61,220 bases of DNA from Polytrichum commune (lineage: Eukaryota > Streptophyta > Polytrichopsida > Polytrichales > Polytrichaceae), in assembly GCA_950295325.1 (NCBI GenBank), contig CATNTY010000006.1, positions 1-61,220 on the forward strand, written 5' to 3'. Each line of letters begins with the position of its first letter. The first letter of the stretch is position 1. Positions 44,706 to 55,084 of this stretch are shown piece after piece. Below the pieces are notes generated by a model. It was not told the origin of the DNA. It saw nothing but the letters and a program-made list of their open reading frames with translations, and did not search any database. The position numbers were made by a program, and so were the translations under genes.

Positions 44706-45874
44706 TATAATCCACTCCATGAGGCAGTTCCGCTAGGTAGGGAACCACTAAAAGATGAGGCTATAAACCTACCAGTAAATTGATCGTTATAATTGTAGAA
44801 AGAACCTGCTGGATATAAACTTCCAGTTAATCCAGAAAAAGCATAACCTGTCTCTGCAATAGGATCAGCACCATTTTCCCATGTTCCATTTTTTCTAAAA
44901 TATACTTTTCCATTTTTTAGTAGGACACCAATAACATCGCCAACTGTATAAGAAGACCCATAAGAAAAGGTAGAATTATTATTCCACTTATTACCTGTTT
45001 GAGAATAGTATCCCCAACTCTGTGCGTAGGCTCCTACACAAGTTCCTGTTGTAATAAGGACTGCGTTACTATCCGCTACACCTATCATTGTATAATTTGA
45101 TATAGCATTTACCACTACTTCAAAATAAGCATTACAGGTAGAGGCAGTTTGGGCAAAGGTTGCTCTAACAGAACGCCAGCTTCCAGAAGTATTTCCTTGT
45201 GTTGCTATTAGGTTAGCAGAAGTAAGAACAATATCTACATTTTTATCAGCAGGATTCCAATTAACTGCTGCGGTATTAAGAGTACCTAATATCCACCAAT
45301 AAATTGTTTGTGAATGTCCTGTTGTTCCTATAAGAGCGTCAGTTATTAATTGTAATGTGGTAATAGATGTTAGTGTTCCGCTTGTAGGACTAGAAGGATA
45401 TAAGGCATTGTTACTAGAATAGTTAATTGAAACAAGGGTATTTGTTAAAGTAGTTAAAGGGGTAATACTTACATTAGTTATTACCTGAACACTTGCAGAA
45501 GGAGTTACGCTAACAGAGCCAGATTGAACTGTTCCACTACTACCACCTCCTCCTGATCCATTTGACGCGGCTGACAATCTTCCATCCGTACCAACTGTTA
45601 GGTTAGTATTTGTATAACTACCAGCAGTAACTCCTGTAGCAACTAATCCAATACTATAAGTACCTGCTGTATTTGTTACTGTCACCTCTCCACTTGTTCC
45701 AACAATACCAGCAAAATTAGCAATGGCAGATGTGATTGTATTTACTTTAATACGTAAAGCAACAAACCATCTTCTCCAAGACTCACTAACTTTACTATTA
45801 GGCATTGTTTGCAACATATCTATTGCAGAAGGCTCAACTGGCAAATTTTGTGTTTGTGCTGTATTGGCAGCCAT
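44705..45874 (-). CDS. SPRY-domain tail fibre / receptor-binding protein (complete copy)
   Basis: 389 residues, the only complete copy in the window; base 45118, where the repeated segment begins, falls inside it. N-terminal helical anchor (LPVEPSAIDMLQTMPNSKVS, WRRWFVALRIKVNTITSAIA), a Ser/Gly linker, then from about residue 250 a SPRY-type beta-sandwich: IGVADSNAVLI, WGYYSQTGNKWNNN, YTVGDVIGVLLKNGKVYFRK. SPRY domains occur at fibre tips and bind ligands. Position after gp10-like fits a central tail fibre or needle. Confidence 0.75.
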   Translation of the reverse strand: MAANTAQTQNLPVEPSAIDMLQTMPNSKVSESWRRWFVALRIKVNTITSAIANFAGIVGTSGEVTVTNTAGTYSIGLVATGVTAGSYTNTNLTVGTDGRLSAASNGSGGGGSSGTVQSGSVSVTPSASVQVITNVSITPLTTLTNTLVSINYSSNNALYPSSPTSGTLTSITTLQLITDALIGTTGHSQTIYWWILGTLNTAAVNWNPADKNVDIVLTSANLIATQGNTSGSWRSVRATFAQTASTCNAYFEVVVNAISNYTMIGVADSNAVLITTGTCVGAYAQSWGYYSQTGNKWNNNSTFSYGSSYTVGDVIGVLLKNGKVYFRKNGTWENGADPIAETGYAFSGLTGSLYPAGSFYNYNDQFTGRFIASSFSGSLPSGTASWSGL

Positions 45875-47313
45875 TATAAAGTACCAATATCAAACTGAGC
45901 TTCAAGAGAAGAAATGCGCATAGGACCAAAACAGGTAAAATTAAATTGCCAAGCGCGCCTTCTAAAAGAACCGCAAGCAGGAAGAATCATTCTAGGCAAT
46001 CCCATATCAATAATTCTTGGCTGTGAGTAGGTATTATAATCGTCATCTGTAACACGTACTGATAGTGTATTGCCCGGCTGTTTATCTCCTACTATCTCTA
46101 ACTGGGATAAAAACTTTACCCTTCTTGTATTCGCGTCAAAAATAGGGGTAATGATTGTACAAGGGATAGATGCCCCTGAATCATCTCCATAAGAGCTATC
46201 AATATAATAAAGGCTACCATTAGTAGCATGTTGTATAATTTTATTGCCATTCATATCATAAGTGCTAGCACAGATTGGCATATAATTGCCATTAGTATCT
46301 GTCCACTGAGCCCAGGCACCTTCTACAATGTCATAGGCAAGTGTTAAGTTAATACTTGTAATAGTAAGGATATAAAAAAGATGTCCGTTTAATTTAAGCT
46401 GCCAGCTATATACCGTAGTAAGAGCGGCGCCATCTAACAAACGATCAACTGCCTTTGTTGACACTACTTTAACTTGTAAATTTTCCATTAAGCAAACCTG
46501 AAGGCTTGCAGAACGATTAGTAGATAGCCATATAAGCGTATCTTCTATACACTGCACAGAATCTTGGTGCGCACAACCATACCTACTTTTACTTCCAGGA
46601 ACTGATTGAAGGGGACTGCCTGTTGCATTACCTGCATCGAAAAATACTTCTGTACTCCACTGCTTAAAAGCAATAGCATAGGTAAGTTGTTTAGCCATAC
46701 AGACACCTGAGTCAGGCTCAATCTGTGCGGTTATAAAATCGAGAGGGTCCCAATCTGTTGGTTGTGTGACACTGTTAATGGCGCTGCCCCAAATGACGGC
46801 GGGGGTAATAGCAGAGCCAAAAAAATGCTGCATTACGTATTGTGCGCCGTCAAGATAAGCCCATCCTTTTACTGTATACTGAGGATAGCTAGGAGATAGT
46901 GAGTGAAGGTTTGCGGATAGAAGTGCTGTATCATCATAAGCATATCCCTGTGCACCATTGTTCATTACCATTTTAGGGTCACTACCCTTAATTTCACTGA
47001 ACTGATAAACACCCGCAGAGGTATCAAGACCTGTCGCTACTTGTGCTCCATTCTTATAAAGAATGCCTCCAAAAATAGAATACACATTATTATTCCATGT
47101 GTATACGCCCATACCGGCCGTGTTGTTATTTACAACTTGTTGATTACCATAACCGGGTCTTTTATAAATATGGTGTTGCTTTGTGAGAGGATCGGCAGTT
47201 TCTACAAAGGCGTTAACAAGCCTAGCATCTTGACCAGTAGAATTATACCTATTCTCTGGATCAATTACTAAAGGGATACGAGTTGGTTGTTGTACGCTAG
47301 GTGCTTGTGGCAT
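45874..47313 (-). CDS. gp10-like tail hub protein, second copy
   Basis: Identical product to 757-2196, offset 45,117. See that entry for annotation. Here the downstream fibre gene is complete. Confidence 0.75.
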   Translation of the reverse strand: MPQAPSVQQPTRIPLVIDPENRYNSTGQDARLVNAFVETADPLTKQHHIYKRPGYGNQQVVNNNTAGMGVYTWNNNVYSIFGGILYKNGAQVATGLDTSAGVYQFSEIKGSDPKMVMNNGAQGYAYDDTALLSANLHSLSPSYPQYTVKGWAYLDGAQYVMQHFFGSAITPAVIWGSAINSVTQPTDWDPLDFITAQIEPDSGVCMAKQLTYAIAFKQWSTEVFFDAGNATGSPLQSVPGSKSRYGCAHQDSVQCIEDTLIWLSTNRSASLQVCLMENLQVKVVSTKAVDRLLDGAALTTVYSWQLKLNGHLFYILTITSINLTLAYDIVEGAWAQWTDTNGNYMPICASTYDMNGNKIIQHATNGSLYYIDSSYGDDSGASIPCTIITPIFDANTRRVKFLSQLEIVGDKQPGNTLSVRVTDDDYNTYSQPRIIDMGLPRMILPACGSFRRRAWQFNFTCFGPMRISSLEAQFDIGTL

Positions 47314-48035
47314 TATCTAAACTTTCCAGCGTTAGAGTAAAAGCGGCTATCAACATTAAACATAGTTGAGGCATCTTCAACATCCCAATCTTCTAATGCT
47401 TCCCTATACATTGTTGCTTTCTGCTGGCAGCGTTGTTGCACGGACTCCGGCTGACCCGTACTAATATCGTCAGCCAATCCCCAACGAAGTGCTATCCGCC
47501 ACTCTTGTGGAAACGAGCTTGTATCTGTTATGTATATGGGACCCGCTGCCTGTATCTGTGTTAAAAATACAGCAGTGTTTGCAACCTCAGTTGCGTCAGG
47601 TGGGGGCCATACATTAAGGTTAAGTGCGTAGGCTTGCTTATCAACCATGTAGCTATTGATAGTGCCATTGTTACCGATTGTCTGCGAAAGGCGTTCCCAC
47701 TCATCTCGGCTGATTGGTACAAGAGGGCGACGAACATTGCTTACCGCCTGCAATATATAACCTTGCAAAATACGAGAGGGCTTAAGCATTATTACAGCAG
47801 GTCCTATTGGACCTAAACTGTATAGTGTTTGCCCTACTACAAGAGGTACTGTAATATCCTCTTGCAAAAATAATTTCAACCCCTGGGTTTGCCAAAGGTT
47901 GATTAGGTCATTAAGACGACGAAGGTTAGTTGCCAGTTGCTCACTGTTAGGTCGTTGACCTTCCTGCAAGATACCGCAATCATGCATTGCGTCGTCTATA
48001 ATGCCATAAGCAGTGTTGGTAACTATGGTGGCCAT
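47313..48035 (-). CDS. gp4-like head-to-tail adaptor, second copy
   Basis: Identical product to 2196-2918; annotation given there. Confidence 0.75.
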   Translation of the reverse strand: MATIVTNTAYGIIDDAMHDCGILQEGQRPNSEQLATNLRRLNDLINLWQTQGLKLFLQEDITVPLVVGQTLYSLGPIGPAVIMLKPSRILQGYILQAVSNVRRPLVPISRDEWERLSQTIGNNGTINSYMVDKQAYALNLNVWPPPDATEVANTAVFLTQIQAAGPIYITDTSSFPQEWRIALRWGLADDISTGQPESVQQRCQQKATMYREALEDWDVEDASTMFNVDSRFYSNAGKFR

Positions 48036-48469
48036 TATTTTGGATACGCTACCTGGAGTTTAACGCATTCGACAATTACGGCGAAAGACAATATAGTTCC
48101 TGCCGTTGCCCCCAGGGCGTTTGTTGCGCCACTAGTGGCCCACATGATATTACCTGTGGCGCCTGGTGTAGCATTGTTTGTCAAACCGCCAAAGTTCCAA
48201 AAGTCGTTTTCATCACCACCACCAGAGCCCCAGAACAATTCATTGGTAGTTGCTTGCCAATAAAGTTGAATATCAAGGGTACTATTACTTGGCAATGAAA
48301 ATTTAACCCTGTCTACTCGGACAGCAATACAAGGAGGATTAAGTGTAGCTACATTAACCAAAACGGTAGGTACTTGGTCTGCATCTCCTACCACGCAAGT
48401 GCCAGTAAGACGAATAACGTAATTACGGTATCCGTCTCGCATGACTTGCGTATTATACGCAAAAGCCAT
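48035..48469 (-). CDS. Virion-associated protein, second copy
   Basis: Identical product to 2918-3352; annotation given there. Confidence 0.7.
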   Translation of the reverse strand: MAFAYNTQVMRDGYRNYVIRLTGTCVVGDADQVPTVLVNVATLNPPCIAVRVDRVKFSLPSNSTLDIQLYWQATTNELFWGSGGGDENDFWNFGGLTNNATPGATGNIMWATSGATNALGATAGTILSFAVIVECVKLQVAYPK

Positions 48470-48471
48470 GA

Positions 48472-49209
48472 TTAACGCTCCGTGCCGGCAAACTGAAAAT
48501 CTACACTACCAACAATGGCTGCGGCAGTTGCGCCGTTACCAATCGAGATGGTCGGATTCAGGATTGCAGAGGTGATCGCACCAGTCAGCGAGGAGGCCGG
48601 AATGCTTGCGTCAGGACCAAGCTGCAGGTTGTTCTGGCGACGGTAGCCTTCAAGGCTGGCACCATAGTAAATCTTGACGTTGCCAAGGCGATCGACCAGA
48701 AAGCCGAGGTCAATATCTGTATTGACAGTCAGCGCACCAGCAATGGTGGTTGTGCCAACGATGGTACCACCCGTGACCACATTCACAACAATGTTCGTTG
48801 TGCCAGCAGCTTTCAGGAAGTAAATACCATCAGATACCGCTGCGAACGGCGTGGTGGTAGTATTGATAAGACCAGCAATGAACGTGTCATTGGTGATATT
48901 GTCAACGCGCAGACGGCACAGATAGGCCATCTTGAGTCCGGCCACATACTGAAAGACTGCGACTGGAAGTGAGAGGGTCGGATAACTTGCAGCGGTTGCG
49001 GCGGAGGTGAAAGTGACTCGACCGCCAGCACCTGCGACCTGCGCCACAGAGCCGCCAGAAGCAGTGACCGTGTAAAGAGCCGCATTATAAGGAAGAAAGT
49101 CATCCTCATAATAGGCATAAAAAAATGGATCGGGAACGCCGACTTGACCAAGCGGCTGTTCGACTCGTGCCTGGGTAAAGCCAGACAGAAAGCGGGAAGG
49201 TGCGGCCAT
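48472..49209 (-). CDS. Beta-rich structural protein, second copy
   Basis: Identical product to 3355-4092; annotation given there. Confidence 0.7.
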   Translation of the reverse strand: MAAPSRFLSGFTQARVEQPLGQVGVPDPFFYAYYEDDFLPYNAALYTVTASGGSVAQVAGAGGRVTFTSAATAASYPTLSLPVAVFQYVAGLKMAYLCRLRVDNITNDTFIAGLINTTTTPFAAVSDGIYFLKAAGTTNIVVNVVTGGTIVGTTTIAGALTVNTDIDLGFLVDRLGNVKIYYGASLEGYRRQNNLQLGPDASIPASSLTGAITSAILNPTISIGNGATAAAIVGSVDFQFAGTER

Positions 49210-49227
49210 GTTTTTCTCCGGTATCTA

Positions 49228-49267
49228 ACGCCATTAAAAGGCGTCCTTCCTTTATTAGGGGAAGGAC
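49228..49267 (-). terminator. Paired hairpins after capsid genes, second copy
   Basis: Second copy of 4111-4150. Confidence 0.4.
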
Positions 49268-49278
49268 GTTATCACCGA

Positions 49279-49295
49279 TGTAACAATTTGTTACA
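49279..49295. promoter_or_regulatory. 17-bp palindrome, second copy of copy 1
   Basis: Same site as 4162-4178, shifted by 45,117. Confidence 0.85.
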
Positions 49296-49296
49296 C

Positions 49297-49404
49297 TTAC
49301 TTTTTCTTCTTTCCCTTCTTCCCCATCATCCCTGCCATCTTGGCGAATTTGCCCATTTGCTTGTCGTCTTTCATGGGCATCTTCTTCTTCAGTTTCATGG
49401 CCAT
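49297..49404 (-). CDS. Lys/Met-rich 35-residue peptide, second copy
   Basis: Same gene as 4180-4287; annotation given there. Confidence 0.65.
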   Translation of the reverse strand: MAMKLKKKMPMKDDKQMGKFAKMAGMMGKKGKKKK

Positions 49405-49415
49405 CGGATTTATCC

Positions 49416-50333
49416 TCAAGGCCCATTAGAACCATATATACCACGGGGATCGGTGCAGCCCAGCGAGAATCGCATATAGGTTGCGGCCTTCTCATTCTTG
49501 GTGTCGAAGTCGTTGTCCTGTGCGAACTCCGGCTTGTTCCTCCAGAAGAAGGTCATTCCGTTCGGGATGTTGGTGCGGATGAACCATGCACTCGGTGCAG
49601 TGAAGTAGTGGTTCATCTTGATGCCCTTCGGCAGAGCGTTGGTCGCTTTCAACGCGTTGATTGCGTTGTTGGCGTTATCGTTCTGCAGGACGGACTTCAT
49701 AATGCGGTTGGCATTGTAAAGTTCGTTCGGCGCGATATGCAGGGACATACCCTGCCCAGCGATCTTCAACCCACGATCCATGGTCATCAGCATGATCTGG
49801 ATATTCAAATCTTCGAGGGCGGCCTCGCTTAGGTCAGCAGCGGGGGTAAGGGCGTTGCTGAACGTGCCACCAGACACCTGAACGTGTGCGTTCGAGACGA
49901 GCGGCTGCCCATCAGGCATCTGAAAGTACGTGGTTGCAAACGCGTTGTTGTAAAGGAACGCTGCCACCGTTTCAACCGTCTGGTTGATCGAGAAGGCATT
50001 GGCCTTTGCACGACGAGTGGCGACTTCCTTATATAGGTTGTCGTCCAATTCTTCTTTGGTCACGATGTAGCCGAGACCATACGGAACGTGGGTGTACGTC
50101 GAAACGTAACCCTGTTCTTCGCCGTCATACTGGATGGGAGCGCCCTGACCTTTGACTGGTGCAAGACCGAAACCCGTGACCTGAACATCCTGTTCATAAG
50201 CCTTCTTGCTGGTTTCAATCTCGTACAGGTCAGTGTACTCTTTTTCATGGGCCTCATAAATCTGCCCCCACACCGCGTGGACACCAGGCCAAAGTAGTTT
50301 GGGATGGGTACCAGTGTTGATAACGCCTGCCAT
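49416..50333 (-). CDS. Major capsid protein, second copy
   Basis: Identical product to 4299-5216; annotation given there. Confidence 0.8.
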   Translation of the reverse strand: MAGVINTGTHPKLLWPGVHAVWGQIYEAHEKEYTDLYEIETSKKAYEQDVQVTGFGLAPVKGQGAPIQYDGEEQGYVSTYTHVPYGLGYIVTKEELDDNLYKEVATRRAKANAFSINQTVETVAAFLYNNAFATTYFQMPDGQPLVSNAHVQVSGGTFSNALTPAADLSEAALEDLNIQIMLMTMDRGLKIAGQGMSLHIAPNELYNANRIMKSVLQNDNANNAINALKATNALPKGIKMNHYFTAPSAWFIRTNIPNGMTFFWRNKPEFAQDNDFDTKNEKAATYMRFSLGCTDPRGIYGSNGP

Positions 50334-50344
50334 GTTCTATCTCC

Positions 50345-50959
50345 TTAGACGCCAGCCGTTGCGGCGGACAGTTCGTGGACGTTAATCTTGGCAAGCCACC
50401 GAGCGCCCAGACCAAAGGCGTTATCAGTACGACGAGCAAGTCCCAGGAGACGCATCTGCAACGTACTGGTCACCGCAGCACCAGTGTTGTTGATTGTCCA
50501 CCCGCTTTGGAAACCATTACCTGTACCAACTACCAGGTTCACATTGAACCCAATTGCCGCTGCGGTAAGAGGGGTACCAGTGGAAGGTTCACTGACCTCG
50601 AAAATGATATTCGGGTCATCTGCCACCAGCGCATACCAGTCAGTTGCTTGTGCAGCACCTGGACGGAACGTCTGGTTCAGGTTGTTGACGTTGAACAACC
50701 CAGCCTCAAGGCCAGGACCAAACTGAGTGCTGGGACCCATACCGAGGATCACACCTCGAATGGCACCAGTTGCTGCGGCGAGCGTGATGCCGGGAACGCC
50801 ATTGGCGTCACCATTACCACTGGATACGACGGGGTCACCGATGTAGTAAGCATTGGTGTCCGACGCCGCGATCTGATACAGATTGCCTTGCCCATTATAG
50901 CTACCAGTGATTAGGTGCTTAACCGGCGACAATCCGCTAGGACGGAGTGCGTTGGCCAT
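50345..50959 (-). CDS. Cement-like protein, second copy
   Basis: Identical product to 5228-5842; annotation given there. Confidence 0.6.
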   Translation of the reverse strand: MANALRPSGLSPVKHLITGSYNGQGNLYQIAASDTNAYYIGDPVVSSGNGDANGVPGITLAAATGAIRGVILGMGPSTQFGPGLEAGLFNVNNLNQTFRPGAAQATDWYALVADDPNIIFEVSEPSTGTPLTAAAIGFNVNLVVGTGNGFQSGWTINNTGAAVTSTLQMRLLGLARRTDNAFGLGARWLAKINVHELSAATAGV

Positions 50960-50974
50960 ATTGTTCTCTCAGAG

Positions 50975-51487
50975 TTATTTGCGTTTGGAAAAGAGTTTCG
51001 GAATGCGAGTCTTTTCTTGTAGGTACCGATTGTTCATATCCTTTCCTGTTTCACCCGCCTGTCCTGCTCCCACCATACCGCCTCTGAGTGATTCTGCAAT
51101 GCTGTCTACCTGTTCTCCGTGAAGGCTCTGGGCATGTTGCCAGATTTCTTCCCGACACTTCATCAGGTATAAACGGCCAGCCTGTCCTTTTGTTTCCACA
51201 TCATCGCCACTGATAACACTGACGCGAGAGCCAAGGTCAGTACCCTCTCCATCGTCACCACCGGCAAGGTCAAGGTCATTCAACTCGACCTCATCTTTTT
51301 CTACGAAAGAATAACCGGCTTGAGCCGCCCGAGCTAGATTGCCTGGTGTACCACGAAACCAGTGCAAGTGGTAGCCCGGAATTTCTGCTACCTCAAGTCG
51401 GCGTTGCCCCACTGACATGGGGCGATAATTTTTCGGAAGGGTCAATTCACCCTTACCTTCCGCTGGATTTTCTTTTACATTTGCCAT
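50975..51487 (-). CDS. Capsid-module protein, second copy
   Basis: Identical product to 5858-6370; annotation given there. Confidence 0.65.
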   Translation of the reverse strand: MANVKENPAEGKGELTLPKNYRPMSVGQRRLEVAEIPGYHLHWFRGTPGNLARAAQAGYSFVEKDEVELNDLDLAGGDDGEGTDLGSRVSVISGDDVETKGQAGRLYLMKCREEIWQHAQSLHGEQVDSIAESLRGGMVGAGQAGETGKDMNNRYLQEKTRIPKLFSKRK

Positions 51488-51490
51488 GGC

Positions 51491-52378
51491 TCAGTTCTCC
51501 GAATACAGTTTGAAGTAGGCATCTTCCCATTCCTTCATGGTCTTGTACTGACCAGGCTTGGTGCCGACAACATCTTCGGCTGCCTCGTGGCATGCATCCT
51601 TTGCCTCTTTGGGAAGAGATGCGAAACCAGTTGCACTGTTTCCGCGAGCACCTGTGCCACTACCACCCTCTACCTTACCTGTCGAACGTCGTTGCTGTCC
51701 TTTTCCTTCTCCCTCGCGCTCGTCAAGAATGCGAAGACATTCATCCATAAATGCACGACCTTTCAACTCGGTTCCTTCATCTAGGAGGTCTTCGCCAATG
51801 CGAATCATCGCACGACTTCTTTTCCTATTTTCAGGGGTTGAAGTATCACCAAACCAAGAGTTTTCCTTATTCCACTTTACAAACTCGGGATCAAGGACTG
51901 ACTGGTTTGCAGGAGGAGTAGTTTCCTTTACTGCATCTTCGGCTTCTTTCTTGGCAGTCTTTTCTGCCTCGGTAAGCCCATCAAGCCGTTCGCGGAGGTC
52001 AAGCTCGGAATCAACATCCCCTGCTTCTCTCGCCAACTTGATCTGTTCCCTGACTTCTTTCTTTGCTGCCTCAACTTGCGTGAGGACATTTGCCTGATAC
52101 CCTTTTTGAAGGGCTTTGATTGCTTTCGTACTGTTCTCGATTGCAGTCTCCAGACTAGCGATCTTTTGATCCCTTGTCAATAGCTCTTGACGCAACCGCT
52201 TGTTGGAAGACTTGAGCAGCGGAAAGATATGCTCTCCACGCTCGTAAAAAGTCTTCGCATCTACCCACTTATCTTCTGGGCCGGAAAACTCTTCCTTTGG
52301 CTTCCATCCTTGCTCACGTGCCTCTGCGTCGTAATCTACGCCAGTCTCTTCGCCCGGGTTCTGGTTCTCGTCAGTCAT
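51491..52378 (-). CDS. Scaffolding protein, second copy
   Basis: Identical product to 6374-7261; annotation given there. Confidence 0.75.
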   Translation of the reverse strand: MTDENQNPGEETGVDYDAEAREQGWKPKEEFSGPEDKWVDAKTFYERGEHIFPLLKSSNKRLRQELLTRDQKIASLETAIENSTKAIKALQKGYQANVLTQVEAAKKEVREQIKLAREAGDVDSELDLRERLDGLTEAEKTAKKEAEDAVKETTPPANQSVLDPEFVKWNKENSWFGDTSTPENRKRSRAMIRIGEDLLDEGTELKGRAFMDECLRILDEREGEGKGQQRRSTGKVEGGSGTGARGNSATGFASLPKEAKDACHEAAEDVVGTKPGQYKTMKEWEDAYFKLYSEN

Positions 52379-52703
52379 TGGTTTCCACCTCAATCTGGGT
52401 AAAAATGTCACGGTCATTGATTACACGGTACTGCTCACCATCGGCAGTTCCCTTGCACATCTGACCAGAGTAACCGCTAATCAGAACCTTATCGCCTGGT
52501 TTAGCACGAGGCCCGAATCCGTTTTGAATCTCTTCATGCCAAGCTGCTGAACCAGCCTCGATCACGATTGCCCTCTGTTCGATTACCTGTAGGCTGGTGT
52601 TAACCGCTTCGGGTAGTTCGATCAGACCTTTCTTTACTTCAGGCTGATATGGCTTGACCAACACTGCACGTCCAAGAGGACGAAGTCCGCTGGTATTTTT
52701 CAC
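52371..52703 (-). CDS. GroES-like co-chaperonin, second copy
   Basis: Identical product to 7254-7586; annotation given there. Confidence 0.75.
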   Translation of the reverse strand: MKNTSGLRPLGRAVLVKPYQPEVKKGLIELPEAVNTSLQVIEQRAIVIEAGSAAWHEEIQNGFGPRAKPGDKVLISGYSGQMCKGTADGEQYRVINDRDIFTQIEVETND

Positions 52704-52969
52704 TGACCTTCTCCTAGCTCGATGTAATCAATACCTAGTATATCTTCGATGATACTGCATGCGCCCTGTGCCGCTGCATTCTTGATGGCCATTTCATCCA
52801 TCCGTGGTGAAGCTAGCCCACCGCTTGCCCATAGCTCCTTTAGCTCATTGCGCTTGAGTTCCAGATGGGCCATTACCACCTGCGTTATCGGGTGGTCCCG
52901 CCAAGCTAGGAACATTTCCTGGTCCACTTCCTTGAGCGCCTGGCTGATCTGCGCCTTGCTGAAAGTCAT
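52700..52969 (-). CDS. Small head-module protein, second copy
   Basis: Identical product to 7583-7852; annotation given there. Confidence 0.7.
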   Translation of the reverse strand: MTFSKAQISQALKEVDQEMFLAWRDHPITQVVMAHLELKRNELKELWASGGLASPRMDEMAIKNAAAQGACSIIEDILGIDYIELGEGQ

Positions 52970-54965
52970 TACTTTCTCCTAGTTGATTTGCCTGATTTGT
53001 TATACCATCATTCATTACCTTCAACGCATCAATCGCAGCCTGGAAGGCTGAAATTTGATGTGCTGATTCCACACCACCTGCCTGTTTCTCATACAGTGCA
53101 GCTTGAGCATACAGGGAGATAATTTTCGCCTCGTTGAGACGGCGCTGTTCGAGCAGGGAACTAATCCACTGGAGCTTCTTCCATTCCAGGTTCTGCGTTT
53201 GAATCTGTGCCTTCATCTGTTCGACAAGTACCTTGTCAGACGGTGGCGGCTTCGGAGCATTCTTCGTGCCGAGGTAGAACTGATCCACGTTCGAAACTTT
53301 CATGGCACGCAGGAAGTTCTTATTGATTTCATCCTGGTTGAACAAAGGGTTGCCTTTTCCGACTGCCAGGATAGCCTGTGCGCGTGCGAGTGCGACGCCA
53401 TCCGAGATGACACTTGGATCGGCAACAGGCACAATTGCAGAAGGATCGCCGGTGTAGTCTGCCTTGCTAATGGCAGAGTTAGTTCCGGCAAATTGAATTG
53501 TATTCGGATCGAGGTGAATGGCATTCAATTGGTAAAGCTTCTTGAACTCCTTTCGCATCGACCGCCAGATACGCTTGAAGATGGCAGCGTACACTTTCTG
53601 GCCTTGCTCAACCATTGTCTGGCTGGTCTGTGCAGGCGTATTCTGACCGGGATTACCACCAGTGGTAATGTCAACAGAGCCGGATACCTTCTCAGTGTAA
53701 TTGATAAGAAGGTTAAGTACCTGAAACATCACATTGCTTGGCTCACGCACAGGCAATGGAATGATAGACTTCCTCAGGTCGTCGCCAGTAGAATCCACTC
53801 GATTCCATTCAAAAGGGCTAAAGTTGTAAACACCGCCTCGAATCTTTGCCCCTCGTCCGAGAAACCCACCAGCAGTGTTAGACATAGTACCAGCGTCAAA
53901 CAACTGATTAAGAGCGCCATTGGTGGATTCATTAAGGGGCCCAAGTAGAACGCCAAACCCAATATCCATAATGCCGCCATCCGGTGATGGGATAAATGGA
54001 ATCTTGGTAAAGTATTCGACGCCTCGAATGCGAATGATTTCACCGGACTTGGTCCTCTCAATGTCTTCGGCACGATCAAACCGGCACACAATACGCATGA
54101 CTGTGTGAGTGCTTTCTTCAATGGTTACAATGTATGGCTCAGCATAGCCATCACCGTCAAGATCGAGAGAGCAATGCTGTTCAAGGAATATGAAAGGAGT
54201 ACGGTCATCGGATTGACCTGGCTGATTCATACCTTTGCGATTGTCAGACTCTACCGATTCAGCCGTCTGCATAGGAAGAGGAGCGTCACCAATAAACCAT
54301 GCCTGGTCACGAACGTCAACGTATACCTTTTCAATAATGCGAGTGTATACATCATTCCTATCAAGGGGAATGATGTGAGTCTTTACCGGGCAGGTCTCAA
54401 CCGACTTCGCCCAATAGTTAAGGACAAGGTCTTTTGCCAATACAAGGTCACTGACGTTATGACCTTTACAAGGATCGTAGTAGGACTTTTTCCAGGCCGT
54501 GCCTACGATTGGCACGTTAATGAGGGAGCGATCAACTTGCTCTTCCCAGGATTCATCCTGCTCCAGGAGTTGCCAGGACATATGCTTGCTGACACGTTCG
54601 GCACGTGCCGTCTTAGTACCGTCTGGATCATCTCCAATCACTCGGCATCCTACAACATCTACACCGGGAATAATGGCAGGGTAAGCTCGGCTATGAAATT
54701 GTAATGCTGCAATGGTAATAAGGGGAAAGGCAATGTTGCTACAGCCAGGCCAAGGGAAGTTCTTGTCCTTTTGAATTTGCATTGCAAGGTCCATACCGGC
54801 GCTATTTCTACGGAGCCATGGTTCCCTACTTTGCTTATCCATTTCATAGGAGTCATACACATACTCTCCTATCTTGTGCAGGTCTTCTTCGGTAAAGATG
54901 TGGCATAGGTTCTCAGACTGAATGGTGTCCAGTGTGAGTTTGAGGTGATTTGTGAGTTCCATCAT
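52845..54965 (-). CDS. Portal protein, second copy
   Basis: Identical product to 7728-9848; annotation given there. Confidence 0.8.
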   Translation of the reverse strand: MMELTNHLKLTLDTIQSENLCHIFTEEDLHKIGEYVYDSYEMDKQSREPWLRRNSAGMDLAMQIQKDKNFPWPGCSNIAFPLITIAALQFHSRAYPAIIPGVDVVGCRVIGDDPDGTKTARAERVSKHMSWQLLEQDESWEEQVDRSLINVPIVGTAWKKSYYDPCKGHNVSDLVLAKDLVLNYWAKSVETCPVKTHIIPLDRNDVYTRIIEKVYVDVRDQAWFIGDAPLPMQTAESVESDNRKGMNQPGQSDDRTPFIFLEQHCSLDLDGDGYAEPYIVTIEESTHTVMRIVCRFDRAEDIERTKSGEIIRIRGVEYFTKIPFIPSPDGGIMDIGFGVLLGPLNESTNGALNQLFDAGTMSNTAGGFLGRGAKIRGGVYNFSPFEWNRVDSTGDDLRKSIIPLPVREPSNVMFQVLNLLINYTEKVSGSVDITTGGNPGQNTPAQTSQTMVEQGQKVYAAIFKRIWRSMRKEFKKLYQLNAIHLDPNTIQFAGTNSAISKADYTGDPSAIVPVADPSVISDGVALARAQAILAVGKGNPLFNQDEINKNFLRAMKVSNVDQFYLGTKNAPKPPPSDKVLVEQMKAQIQTQNLEWKKLQWISSLLEQRRLNEAKIISLYAQAALYEKQAGGVESAHQISAFQAAIDALKVMNDGITNQANQLGESNDFQQGADQPGAQGSGPGNVPSLAGPPDNAGGNGPSGTQAQ

Positions 54966-55067
54966 GAGTATCCCGCCAGCCGTGAAGAGCCGCGCTCCGC
55001 GCGAAGAGCCTGCCGCCGTGAGCAAGAGCCAGAGCAGCAGAGCAGTGAGTTCGATTGAGACAGGCAG

Positions 55068-55084
55068 TGTAACAATTTGTTACT
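55068..55084. promoter_or_regulatory. 17-bp palindrome, second copy of copy 2
   Basis: Same site as 9951-9967. Confidence 0.8.
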
